Source of the DNA: Lentisalinibacter sediminis
GTDB taxonomy: Bacteria; Pseudomonadota; Gammaproteobacteria; Steroidobacterales; Woeseiaceae
Length of the DNA stretch: 64,000 nt
Direction of reading: 5' to 3'
Assembly: GCF_040706615.1 (NCBI RefSeq)
Contig: NZ_JAPDRF010000001.1
Location: forward strand, 186,001-250,000
The notes beneath the pieces are model-generated. The model worked only from the letters and a program-made list of their open reading frames with translations, searched no databases and was not told where the DNA came from. Below are positions 53,016 to 59,520 of the stretch, in pieces; position 1 is the first letter of the stretch, and each line of letters opens with the position of its first letter. A program made the translations under genes and the position numbers.

Positions 53016-54179
53016 TCAGCGGGCGCCGGCGCGCTCCAGCGCCGCCTCGCCGGCTGCCGCGGCCAGCAGCGTGGATGCGTGGCGCATGCTCTCGCGGGGT
53101 GTCAGTCCGGGGCCGATCAGCCGCCATTCGGTGAGGCCTGCAGACAGGACGGCGTCGGCATCCGGTCCTGCCGCCCCGACCAGTGCCACCGTCGGTACGC
53201 CCCGGGCGGCGGCTGCCCGTGCGACACCCAGGCAGGCCTTGCCGGCGAGCGTCTGCCCGTCGATACGGCCTTCGCCGGTCAGGCAGAGATCGGCTCCCTG
53301 CAGACGCTCGCCGAAGCGGCAGGTCTCCAGCACACGTTCGATGCCGGATTCCAGCCGCGCGCGGGCGAAGACCGCGAGCCCGGCGCCGAGTCCGCCGGCG
53401 GCGCCGCCGTAGCGGAGGGTGGCCATGTCCGCGCCCAGCTCCCGCCGCACGAGGCGGGAGAGGTGGGCAACACCTTGCTCCAGTTCCGCGACGTCCGCCG
53501 GGTCGGCGCCTTTCTGCGGCCCGAAGACCGTGGCCGCGCCCGCGGCTCCGAGCAGCGGCGCATCCACGTCGCAGGCGCCGATGACCTCCGCGCCGGCGAG
53601 GACCGCCTCCGCGCCGCCGGCCCCGATGTGGCGGGCTGAGAGGAGGTCGCCGCCGGTCAGAGGGGCTTCGAGCAGGCGGCCGGGGCCATTGCCGTCGCCA
53701 TCGCCCTCGCGGAAACGCCACCCGAGGGCCTGGGCCATGCCGCAGCCGCCATCCACGGTGGCGCTGCCGCCCAGTCCCACGATCAGGCGCCGGGCGCCGG
53801 CACGGGCGGCGGCGAGCATCAGTTCGCCGACGCCGAAGGTGGTCGTCCGGCGCGGGTCCCGCCGGGTCCTCGGCACGAGTTGCAGTCCGGCGGCCGCGGC
53901 CATCTCGATGATTGCCGTGTCCCGGTCCACGAGTCCCCAGCGGGCGACGACGGGCTCGCCGCAGGGGCCGGTGACGGGACTCTCGCGGTATTCCCCGCCG
54001 AGGGCGGACACCAGAGCTTCCACCGTGCCTTCGCCGCCGTCCGCGACCGGGCAGACGTCCACCTCGGCGTCGGGCAGCGCGCGACGCACGCCGTCGGCCA
54101 TGGCAGCTGCGGCCGCCGTGGCGGACAGGCATTCCTTGTAGCTGTCGGGTGCGCAGACGACCTTCACGCTGGCGATCAC
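53016..54179 (-). CDS. Glycerate kinase (GarK/GlxK family)
   Basis: A 387-residue type I glycerate 2-kinase (PF02595). KVVCAPDSYKECLSA (about 6-20), PVADGGEGTVEAL, GLGGSATVDGGCGMAQALG (about 134-152) and LTGEGRIDGQTLAGKA (about 305-320) are the family signatures. It phosphorylates glycerate for entry into glycolysis. It is inserted, on the opposite strand, between kdsB and the tyrosine phosphatase gene, which are direct neighbours in pseudomonads. An 84-base control region separates it from the phosphatase start. Confidence 0.92.
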   Translation of the reverse strand: MIASVKVVCAPDSYKECLSATAAAAAMADGVRRALPDAEVDVCPVADGGEGTVEALVSALGGEYRESPVTGPCGEPVVARWGLVDRDTAIIEMAAAAGLQLVPRTRRDPRRTTTFGVGELMLAAARAGARRLIVGLGGSATVDGGCGMAQALGWRFREGDGDGNGPGRLLEAPLTGGDLLSARHIGAGGAEAVLAGAEVIGACDVDAPLLGAAGAATVFGPQKGADPADVAELEQGVAHLSRLVRRELGADMATLRYGGAAGGLGAGLAVFARARLESGIERVLETCRFGERLQGADLCLTGEGRIDGQTLAGKACLGVARAAAARGVPTVALVGAAGPDADAVLSAGLTEWRLIGPGLTPRESMRHASTLLAAAAGEAALERAGAR

Positions 54180-54263
54180 TTCTCTCCGGTCCGCCCGGTG
54201 TCGATGTTATAGAATCCGGTTGTCCTGAATGTAGCAAGGCGGCAGCCTGGGAGCAGAGCGACG

Positions 54264-54332
54264 GTGACGGAAACGAGCGAGAAGGTCTCGGTACTCTTCG
54301 TCTGCATGGGCAACACTTTTCGTCACCCGTAA
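54264..54332 (+). pseudogene. Low-molecular-weight protein tyrosine phosphatase, cut off after 22 codons
   Basis: GTG at 54264, behind GGGAGCAGAG, opens MTETSEKVSVLFVCMGN. This is the N-terminus of the LMW phosphatase family, whose P-loop reads VCxGNICRSP. After CMGN the frame reads TFRHP and stops at 54330. Cys, Arg and Pro of the motif are kept by spacing, but Ile-Cys and Ser are lost and nothing follows. The position after kdsB matches the ptp gene of pseudomonads. The break coincides with the start of the integrated element, so this is the left junction; the rest of the gene should lie beyond the right edge. Confidence 0.8.
54306..54332. other. Probable left attachment site (attL) of the integrated element
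   Basis: Host coding sequence is recognisable up to about 54314 (CATGGGCAAC). From about 54315 the sequence no longer matches the phosphatase and base composition drops. The crossover core must overlap this point. Its exact limits need the right junction, which is outside the window. Confidence 0.6.
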
Positions 54333-54364
54333 GCTTTCGGAATATAAGAAAAAACCGGACCCGC

Positions 54365-54443
54365 GTAGCAATTTCGTAGCAAAGCCAAGCCCGCGTAGCA
54401 ACTACAAATAGCGTCATATGCGGTCAGTTGAGGCATGTAGCAA
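54365..54443. repeat. Four direct GTAGCAA repeats near the left end of the element
   Basis: GTAGCAA starts at 54365, 54376, 54395 and 54437. The first two are 11 bases apart, about one helical turn, and the last two 42 apart, about four turns. A further copy lies beside the integrase gene at 63993. Such clusters at both ends of an element are typical of arm-type binding sites for tyrosine recombinases. Confidence 0.6.
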
Positions 54444-54567
54444 ACTGCCGCGCCCAGATGTCCGCGAACGCGGCCTGTAACGCCGTTATCCGGCCCGCTA
54501 GATAGGCGTCCTCGATCATATCCCCGATATCGGGGTCTGGCGGGCGGCATCGTTCGATCCAGTCCAT
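54424..54567 (-). CDS. Hypothetical 47-aa protein at the element's left end
   Basis: The frame runs from ATG at 54567 to TGA at 54424, giving MDWIERCRPPDPDIGDM and then IEDAYLAGRITALQAAFADI, a plausible acidic-helical small protein. No clear Shine-Dalgarno sequence precedes it and no family is recognised. Its 3' end covers one of the GTAGCAA repeats. The rest of 54333-54654 shows no other gene: it holds the integrase-type repeats and the leader of the SWIM gene. Confidence 0.4.
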   Translation of the reverse strand: MDWIERCRPPDPDIGDMIEDAYLAGRITALQAAFADIWARQFATCLN

Positions 54568-54654
54568 ACGGTCACGGTAGGAAATCCCACGGAATGCAGC
54601 GCCCGCTATTTGTTGGCACTATCGGCAGAAACACCAAATTACGGAGGGGGAGCA

Positions 54655-54987
54655 ATGGCGCGTTATGAATTCCAAGTCAAAGGCTCGGTAGCGGAGCCTT
54701 ACACCGTCACCTTTGAGCGCAGCGGCGCAAACCTCACCGCGCTCTGTACCTGTAAGGCCGCGCAGAACGGCCAGCACTGTAAGCACCGGCTCGAAATCAT
54801 GCGGGGGGAGTCGAAGGGGATCGTCAGCGACAACGTGGCAGACGCGGCCAGCGTGCCCGCGATGGTGGATGGGTCAGACGTAGAACCCTACCTGCGAGAG
54901 GTGGAGCGCCTTGAGGCTGAGGCGGGAGAGATCAAGAAACGGCTAGCGGGAGCGAAAAAGACACTAGCGCGCCGCATGATGGATTAA
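54655..54987 (+). CDS. SWIM-type zinc-finger protein of the element
   Basis: 110 residues, the only clear plus-strand gene of the element. ATG at 54655 follows GGAGGGGGAGCA. The centre has CTCKAAQNGQHCKH (about 31-44), which fits the SWIM zinc-finger pattern CxC...CxH. A helical, charged C-terminus follows (EVERLEAEAGEIKKRLAGAKKTLARRM, probably coiled coil). SWIM domains mediate DNA or protein binding. The transposase or Rad51-paralogue domains seen with SWIM elsewhere are absent. Cargo at the element's end; the role is unknown. Confidence 0.72.
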   Translation: MARYEFQVKGSVAEPYTVTFERSGANLTALCTCKAAQNGQHCKHRLEIMRGESKGIVSDNVADAASVPAMVDGSDVEPYLREVERLEAEAGEIKKRLAGAKKTLARRMMD

Positions 54988-55045
54988 CGCCTTGGGTGTA
55001 CGTTAAGTATTTTTAGTTTCTGGCCCGGACGCTGTGCTGTCGTCG

Positions 55046-55843
55046 CTAGCCATTATTGGCCTCATCGTGCTTGTGAAATTCTTCGTAAAGATCGTGATCA
55101 AAGTTTGTGAACGACACTATTTCGGAGGTAAGAACAAAGGTAACAATCTGATCGATGCCTATGTCTGCCGACTCGTCGTCTAGCCACCGATAATCAGTGG
55201 TGAACTCCACCCTGCCTTTTGCATCTCTGTATCCACTGCGTACTGGCAAGATGGATATACCACTACCGGCCGATGTCTTGCCGCCCAAATCTGGGGTACC
55301 AAAAACCAAGCCAGCATAGACTTTTCCAGTCCGGAGAGTGATCAATAATTCCTGTCCTTGCATATTGGCATTGTGCACAGACCGCTCAAAATCACTCCCG
55401 TAGATCATCGCGTATTTGTGAGTAAGCTCCCTCTCAGAGATGACATATTTGAAAAGTAAGACGTTCGCCAACTGCGGCGTCAAAGAACTTAGCCAGAAGG
55501 TCGCAACGGACAGCCAAGGCAATGACTCTTTCGTCGGAGGGAAAAGTAACTTTAGGGGAGCGCCCGCCGCATCAGAGCGCGAAAAGTCGAACGGCCAAGC
55601 GTGTGGGAGAACGGCGGCGCCCTGATCGGCCGCCCAGGCAAAGCACAAGTCAATCACCCACGCACCGGCCGTCAGAAGCCACCAAAGGACGGTGACTAAC
55701 TGAAACCATACTGCGCCGACAACTACTGTCCAAAATGCCAGCGCATAGCCGGTAGACAGTTGGATTAATGTTCTAGATGGAGCGAACGTGCGAGCAAAAA
55801 CGAACCCGCCTGCCAATACCAAAATGAGATAGGCAGACTCCAT
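55046..55843 (-). CDS. Multi-span membrane protein with C-terminal beta-rich domain
   Basis: 265 residues. Hydrophobic segments lie at about 3-20, 30-70 (two passes) and 108-132. A soluble C-terminus follows with MQGQELLITLRTGKVYAGLVFG (an Sm/SH3-like beta-strand pattern), ISILPVRSGYRD and FTTDYRWLDD. I recognise the general layout of poorly described membrane proteins but cannot name a family with confidence. It has lower GC and more mixed codons than the host genes. It lies 16 bases after a tiny basic protein on the same strand, so the two form a likely cargo operon. A defence or helper-interference role is only a guess. Confidence 0.8.
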   Translation of the reverse strand: MESAYLILVLAGGFVFARTFAPSRTLIQLSTGYALAFWTVVVGAVWFQLVTVLWWLLTAGAWVIDLCFAWAADQGAAVLPHAWPFDFSRSDAAGAPLKLLFPPTKESLPWLSVATFWLSSLTPQLANVLLFKYVISERELTHKYAMIYGSDFERSVHNANMQGQELLITLRTGKVYAGLVFGTPDLGGKTSAGSGISILPVRSGYRDAKGRVEFTTDYRWLDDESADIGIDQIVTFVLTSEIVSFTNFDHDLYEEFHKHDEANNG

Positions 55844-55859
55844 CGGGAGGTGACTGGAT

Positions 55860-56054
55860 TTAGCTCGCCTTCTTCGCCAGCCTTACCGCGCGCCAGTACT
55901 CTTTCGGGTCAAGGCGAATCGCACCCGTAGCCGTAACTGTTGCTGGCAGGCTCTTGATCCTCTCGGCGGCAGTTTTCTTTTTCTTCACTGAGGCTGCCTT
56001 CTTGGCTTTACGAGCGGCTTTTGCCTTTTTGTGATGACTCCGCGAACGGATCAT
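55860..56054 (-). CDS. Tiny lysine-rich basic protein
   Basis: 64 residues from ATG at 56054, chosen because CTGGAG stands 8 bases before it; an in-frame ATG at 56096 would add 14 residues. The first half is a run of Lys, Arg and Ala (SHHKKAKAARKAKKAASVKK), reminiscent of histone H1-like nucleic-acid-binding tails. The second half, LDPKEYWRAVRLAKKAS, could be a short helix. It is probably co-transcribed with the membrane protein downstream. Confidence 0.6.
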   Translation of the reverse strand: MIRSRSHHKKAKAARKAKKAASVKKKKTAAERIKSLPATVTATGAIRLDPKEYWRAVRLAKKAS

Positions 56055-56162
56055 GCTCAAAACTCCAGAATAAAAGGTTAAACCACTGAATTTCATAGTG
56101 CATTACCATTGGTCGAATGTCCAGTTTTAGGCGTAACGCGACAATCGGCACCCGTTCGATCG

Positions 56163-56543
56163 CTACGCGGATACCCTCGGCGGCTCATCCATAGACGCGG
56201 CGAGCAAGTAATCCAACAGGTTTTGCCGGTGACGGCACAGCGTAGACCGTGGAATGCCCAACTGATCCGCCCGGCCCGACAGGGACCGTGGACCGTCTGC
56301 CAGGTAGCAATGTATTGCGGTGCGCTGATGCTCTCGCGGTGCCCGCTCTAGCAGTCTCATCATCTCCACGATATGCGGTGCGCAATCCCGATCATATAGC
56401 GGAGTCGAGCCATAGACCGGATTGTCATTGGCAACCCGTTTAGGGTGTATCGGGTTGACGCCATACCAACCGTTGACGCCGCCCCGGAGCCATCCGGCCA
56501 AGTCTAGTAGTGCATCGTGAAGGGGTCGCCGCAAGTGATCCAT
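56163..56543 (-). CDS. Phage-type regulator with C-terminal helix-turn-helix
   Basis: 126 residues from ATG at 56543 (CGGAG ten bases before); a GTG at 56570 would add nine. The middle is IHCYLADGPRSLSGRADQLGIPRSTLCRHRQNLLDYL (about 76-112), which reads as a helix-turn-helix of the kind found in phage antiterminator or late-control proteins. The front part (LLDLAGWLRGG) matches nothing I know. It overlaps the preceding 67-codon frame by about 100 bases in the +1 frame. A late-gene regulator is likely but unproven. Confidence 0.6.
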   Translation of the reverse strand: MDHLRRPLHDALLDLAGWLRGGVNGWYGVNPIHPKRVANDNPVYGSTPLYDRDCAPHIVEMMRLLERAPREHQRTAIHCYLADGPRSLSGRADQLGIPRSTLCRHRQNLLDYLLAASMDEPPRVSA

Positions 56544-56643
56544 GCCGATGTATCTCCGACTCACGGACACGGAGTAGCTCGGCGCAATCGCGCACCGTTA
56601 ACCCGCACTCACTTAATGCCCGGATTTTTGAATAAGGGTTCAT
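56440..56643 (-). CDS. Small helix-turn-helix frame overlapping the next gene
   Basis: 67 residues from ATG at 56643, which has an excellent GGAG five bases upstream. Residues 3-34 (YSKIRALSECGLTVRDCAEL, then LRVRESEIHRH) form a convincing helix-turn-helix, but the remainder (after HGSLAATPS) looks like out-of-frame translation of the following gene. Either this is a short gene whose tail overlaps the next, or the two frames are joined by a +1 shift. The 190 bases upstream contain the capsid gene's downstream hairpin and no gene. Confidence 0.45.
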   Translation of the reverse strand: MNPYSKIRALSECGLTVRDCAELLRVRESEIHRHGSLAATPSRCTTRLGRMAPGRRQRLVWRQPDTP

Positions 56644-56790
56644 GCCATCTCCAAATCGGCTCCCGACGCCGCCCGCCTTGAGAGACACGGACGACGCCGG
56701 GGCCGCTGCCTGCCGTGCGCGGAGTAGACGCCGCAGGCTCTGTGAGGTTGTTGCGAATCGCGGCCACTCTCACAGTAACGCCGCGCCGCA

Positions 56791-56831
56791 CCTATCGGCT
56801 CACGCCGCCCCGTGCGGGAGGGCCCGATAGG
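56791..56831 (-). terminator. Hairpin directly after the capsid gene
   Basis: CCTATCGG (56791-56798) and CCGATAGG (56824-56831) form an 8-bp stem whose loop contains a nested CCCG/CGGG hairpin. It touches the capsid stop codon at 56832. There is no long T-run, so it may be a Rho-independent terminator of weak type or a 3'-end stabilising structure. Confidence 0.45.
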
Positions 56832-58025
56832 TTATGCGTCCGCGTACTTCAGCACCTTGATGGCCTGGTCATTGAGCACGATGCCGCCGACTCGACGCCT
56901 GACGTACCATTTGATTTGGCCAGGAGTCGAAATATTGTCGTCCACCGTGATCCGAATATCGGAACGCTCGGCCAGCAGATACGCGCGATTCCAATTGGCA
57001 AGGGCAATCGGGTGTGCGTCTGCCGCGTATGCAGGCATGGCATCGGTCAGATAAACCGGATAGCCCAACAGCCGCCCCGGTACGCCGTCCTGAAGGCTCG
57101 GCTCAAACAGGTACTGATTGTTGGAGTCCTTCAGCTTGCGGATCACCGTCATGGTGGCGTTACGCATCACCCACGCCACGCGGTCGCCCATCAGATAGCC
57201 ATCCTTGAAGGCACCCGCCAGGTCAAACAGATCGTCCGCGTGAAGCATCACCGGAGAGGTGCTGTTCATCGGGATGTACTGAAGGGTTCCGGCGGTACGC
57301 TCCGGGCTGGCATCGTCTGCCGTGGTAACCGGGCTCGCGTTGAGAAAACCAGTCGGCTTGTTCGTGCCGTTGCCCGACACAATCGCTGTGGCTTCCTGTG
57401 CCGCGAAGGCGTCACCCACCTCACCGACAAGCCAATCACCGACATCGAAGAAGATGTCCTGCAAGGCTTCCTCGGAGGCTTTCGGATAGGCGTACACCGT
57501 GCCGAAAGTCGGCTTGCGCTCCACCAGGTCGGAGGTGTCCGTCTCGCTGCGGGAGCCACCTTCACCGACCCAACCGCTGCCAGCGGCATTCTTGGAAACA
57601 AGGTGTGCATAGTCGGAAGATCCAACCTGCTGCACCCGGACCAGCTGCCGGAAGGGGTTAAGGGTAGTGACGCGCCGCTCTACCTGGTCAGCAATCAGCG
57701 CGGGAAGGGCATAGCCGCCGCTAGCGTCCGTGCCGATGGTGACGTTTTTCTTCGCCATCTCATTTTCGGCTTCTTCGAGACGCCGCTTTGCAGCACCGTT
57801 ACCGGGAGAGCGCATCCACTCAACGAAAACGTCTTTGTGCTCGAACTGATCGCGGCTGTAGTAGTTGTCGTCATTCGCGGCCGTTTTGCGCGGAGCATCC
57901 CTCTTAGATTCCAGGATTTCGATCCGGTCCAAAAGTTCGGCCTGTTTCTTGTCGGCCTGTGTCTTGAATGAATCGAACGAATCGACAACGGAATTAACCG
58001 CGTCGAGCAATTCTCTATTAGCCAT
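56832..58025 (-). CDS. HK97-family phage major capsid protein
   Basis: Shell protein of tailed-phage heads. 397 residues. An N-terminal charged coiled-coil segment (about 1-60) corresponds to the scaffolding delta domain, and the HK97 fold follows: GGYALPALIADQVERRVTTLNPFRQLVRV (about 103-131), ISGNGTNKP-like VSGNGTNKPTGFLNA (about 216-230), VMRNATMTVIRKLKDSNNQYLFEPS and GRLLGYPVYLTDAMP. The fold looks complete. No head protease, portal or terminase gene accompanies it, although the delta domain is normally cut by such a protease. ATG is preceded by GAGG about ten bases upstream. Confidence 0.93.
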   Translation of the reverse strand: MANRELLDAVNSVVDSFDSFKTQADKKQAELLDRIEILESKRDAPRKTAANDDNYYSRDQFEHKDVFVEWMRSPGNGAAKRRLEEAENEMAKKNVTIGTDASGGYALPALIADQVERRVTTLNPFRQLVRVQQVGSSDYAHLVSKNAAGSGWVGEGGSRSETDTSDLVERKPTFGTVYAYPKASEEALQDIFFDVGDWLVGEVGDAFAAQEATAIVSGNGTNKPTGFLNASPVTTADDASPERTAGTLQYIPMNSTSPVMLHADDLFDLAGAFKDGYLMGDRVAWVMRNATMTVIRKLKDSNNQYLFEPSLQDGVPGRLLGYPVYLTDAMPAYAADAHPIALANWNRAYLLAERSDIRITVDDNISTPGQIKWYVRRRVGGIVLNDQAIKVLKYADA

Positions 58026-58070
58026 GATTTGTGTACCTCAGTTGGTTAACGTGAGGCACGCGCAGGAACG

Positions 58071-58196
58071 CTAAAGGCGGGATCGCCAGGCGCACTCATG
58101 CGCGAGCCATTCAACTGCGAGGCGTTCGGTGCCTGTCCGATGCGGACATTTCACGAAGGCTTCCAGCGTCCGGCCCGCGCCGTTCGATGCGAACAT
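58071..58196 (-). CDS. Doubtful 41-aa frame between the 62-aa gene and the capsid gene
   Basis: The frame from ATG 58196 to TAG 58071 gives MFASNGAGRTLEAFVKCPHR and then TGTERLAVEWLAHECAW. It has no Shine-Dalgarno sequence and no known relatives to me. It is listed because the 208-base gap (58026-58233) otherwise holds only the capsid leader and an AT-rich patch (about 58208-58230) that may be a promoter. Confidence 0.25.
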   Translation of the reverse strand: MFASNGAGRTLEAFVKCPHRTGTERLAVEWLAHECAWRSRL

Positions 58197-58233
58197 GCGT
58201 AGGCGATATTTGTAGGACAATAATAACACGAAA

Positions 58234-58422
58234 TCAGTTTCTTGTGAATTTGGAGTTCAGGCTTTCCAGTTGCTCGCGGAGTTCTGCCGCCTCGGCTTCC
58301 GACTCAGTCACCAGGCCGCGCCATCCGTGACGAAGTACCGCATCCACCTGGCGGGCAGATAGGCCAAGCTCACGGAGTGCCGCCTTAACCTCTTTCCTCG
58401 GCGGTAACTCGATCTCAGCCAC
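58234..58422 (-). CDS. 62-aa capsid-associated small protein
   Basis: Starts with GTG at 58422, behind GGAGGCGAAGC, inside the stop region of the 44-aa gene (8-base overlap). The residues EVKAALRELGLSARQVDAVL (11-30) and RHGWRGLVTE precede a Glu-rich helix. The L-R-x-x-G-x-S-x-R pattern resembles the C-terminal tail seen in some phage head-maturation proteases, as I remember them. An ATG at 58470 or 58494 is also in frame, but those residues are an Arg-rich out-of-frame reading of the 44-aa gene. Placed two genes before the shell gene, it could be a scaffold or accessory protein. Confidence 0.68.
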   Translation of the reverse strand: MAEIELPPRKEVKAALRELGLSARQVDAVLRHGWRGLVTESEAEAAELREQLESLNSKFTRN

Positions 58423-58549
58423 GCTTCGCCTCCGAAATGGCAATCTTCGCCTCTCGCTGAGAGTAGCCATTCCTCCGCAGTCGCCGCTCCGCATAACGCG
58501 GCCCGTTACGCTTCAGCCAGCGCCGGATTCTGAATCGGGAAAACAACAT
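58415..58549 (-). CDS. 44-aa basic small protein with the same helical motif
   Basis: ATG at 58549 overlaps the stop of the upstream gene (TGATG), a coupled start. The product opens MLFSRFRIRRWLKRNGPRYA and ends ERRLRRNGYSQREAKIAISE plus AKRG. The segment LRRNGYSQREAKIAIS shares L-R-x-x-G-x-S-x-R with the 62-aa protein. Both coupled overlaps (before and after) argue strongly that this tiny frame is a real gene. Confidence 0.68.
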   Translation of the reverse strand: MLFSRFRIRRWLKRNGPRYAERRLRRNGYSQREAKIAISEAKRG

Positions 58550-58803
58550 CAATGCAGCGCCTCGTCACCGTCCTCTTCCAGCTTGTCGGCCATCTCTCGA
58601 AGGGTTGCTGCGGTGCCCTCGGTGCCAGCCATGCCCAACAGCACCCACACGGATGCGCCCATCAACAACCGCCAGCTATCATCCGGCGATAGCGTCTCGG
58701 CTAGAGTCCGGGCAATGGTCTTTACCGACTCGGTAGCCCGCGCCCGCAGTTCGGCCTCGCTCATGTTCCGCAGTCGCTCGGCATTGGTTCCAGCTTCACT
58801 CAT
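58549..58803 (-). CDS. 84-aa hypothetical protein of the element
   Basis: ATG at 58803 is preceded by GGAG six bases upstream; an ATG at 58815 is also in frame. The sequence has an acidic start (MSEAELRARATESVKTIART), one hydrophobic stretch (about 46-60, WRLLMGASVWVLLGMAG) and an acidic end (TLREMADKLEEDGDEALH). First gene after the AT-rich gap that follows the HNH gene, and head of a four-gene coupled series leading to the capsid gene. The position is where small terminase subunits often lie, but no DNA-binding motif is visible. Confidence 0.65.
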   Translation of the reverse strand: MSEAGTNAERLRNMSEAELRARATESVKTIARTLAETLSPDDSWRLLMGASVWVLLGMAGTEGTAATLREMADKLEEDGDEALH

Positions 58804-58935
58804 GGTTTGCTCCATAATTCGGTTTTTTGGGTTAAAAAAAAATTTTCATTCAGAAAACAAAAATTGTTGAGGTTTAGCAAAGGAAAACTGCCGGCACCGG
58901 TCGTATTGCCAGACTCCCAGAGCGCACCCCGCCCC
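58804..58935. other. Gene-free segment between HNH gene and capsid operon: promoter or packaging-site candidate
   Basis: Next to the HNH gene is a GC block (GCACCCCGCCCCCTACC, 58923-58939). Toward the capsid operon is a long A-tract, AAAAAAAAATTTT (about 58835-58847), expected to bend DNA strongly. In HK97-type phages the cohesive-end site lies beside the HNH gene. The segment could be such a site, the promoter of the capsid operon, or both. No sequence match to a known cos was made. Confidence 0.35.
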
Positions 58936-59229
58936 CTACCGGTACCAATGATGTTTGGGGTCCAGCGGTAGCCCATCCTTGTCGCTGCCCGCTTTGCCAC
59001 CTCGCTCTAGCCGCTGCTTTACCGAGTCATGACAGGGCTTACATAAGCTCTGTAGGTTCGTGAGGTCGAAGAACAGCACCGGGTCGCCCCGATGAGGCCG
59101 GATGTGATCCACCACCGTCGCCGGTGTCAGCCGTCCACGCTGCTCGCAAAACACGCACAAGGGGTTATTGGTCAGCCAAGTGATCCGAATACGCCGCCAA
59201 CGATTCGTGCCGTGGAGTCTGTGCCGCAT
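58936..59229 (-). CDS. HNH endonuclease, phage packaging type
   Basis: 97 residues. CVFCEQRGRLTPATVVDHIRPHRGDP (about 25-50) gives the first zinc CxxC and the HNH His (VDHI). NLQSLCKPCHDSVKQ (about 58-72) gives the Asn, second CxxC and final His. It ends with the tail DPKHHWYR typical of the gp74-like HNH proteins encoded beside phage terminases, which stimulate cos cleavage. No terminase is encoded next to it here, suggesting it works with a helper phage's terminase. Its ATG overlaps the upstream stop. Confidence 0.9.
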   Translation of the reverse strand: MRHRLHGTNRWRRIRITWLTNNPLCVFCEQRGRLTPATVVDHIRPHRGDPVLFFDLTNLQSLCKPCHDSVKQRLERGGKAGSDKDGLPLDPKHHWYR

Positions 59230-59492
59230 CAGTGAGTGTGTCCCTGCTTGTTGTCCATTCGATGCCAGAGAGAATCACGCGCATCCGCTGCCACGGTTTC
59301 CGGGTCTATCTGTAACTCCGGGAAAGCATTGATCGTCAGCGCATACCAAAGGCTATGAAGCTCCCTGATCGCACGGCCCACACGCTCGGCATCTAGGTCG
59401 TGCTTAATAGCCAGTTCCTCCACTACCCGGAAAAGGTCTTGCCCGTCCCGTAGTGCCTGGCATTCGTCGCAATCTGTCTTTCGTTCAAACAT
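59229..59492 (-). CDS. 87-aa hypothetical protein
   Basis: The sequence MFERKTDCDECQALRDGQDL begins with a CxxC pair (Cys8, Cys11), then is largely helical (LFRVVEELAIKHDLDAERVGRAI, RELHSLWYALTINAFPEL) and ends in HRMDNKQGHTH. ATG behind ATGGAGGACAACGACG (GGAGG nine bases before). Its stop overlaps the HNH start, so the two are coupled. No family recognised. Confidence 0.65.
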   Translation of the reverse strand: MFERKTDCDECQALRDGQDLFRVVEELAIKHDLDAERVGRAIRELHSLWYALTINAFPELQIDPETVAADARDSLWHRMDNKQGHTH

Positions 59493-59520
59493 CGTCGTTG
59501 TCCTCCATCATCTCCGGCTA

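Noticed and set aside
54229..54238. TGTAGCAAG as the direct-repeat att core shared with the window end
   Set aside because: It would place the phosphatase start inside the element, which is less simple than a junction at about 54315. It is kept as an open alternative in the findings because the right junction is not visible.
56715..57971. A 418-codon plus-strand frame opposite the capsid gene
   Set aside because: Antisense shadow of the capsid gene, without a ribosome site or any known domain.
58423..58494. Upstream starts for the 62-aa gene (ATG at 58470 or 58494)
   Set aside because: The extra residues are an Arg-rich out-of-frame reading of the 44-aa gene, and the ATG at 58470 has its ribosome site almost touching it; the GTG at 58422 has good spacing.
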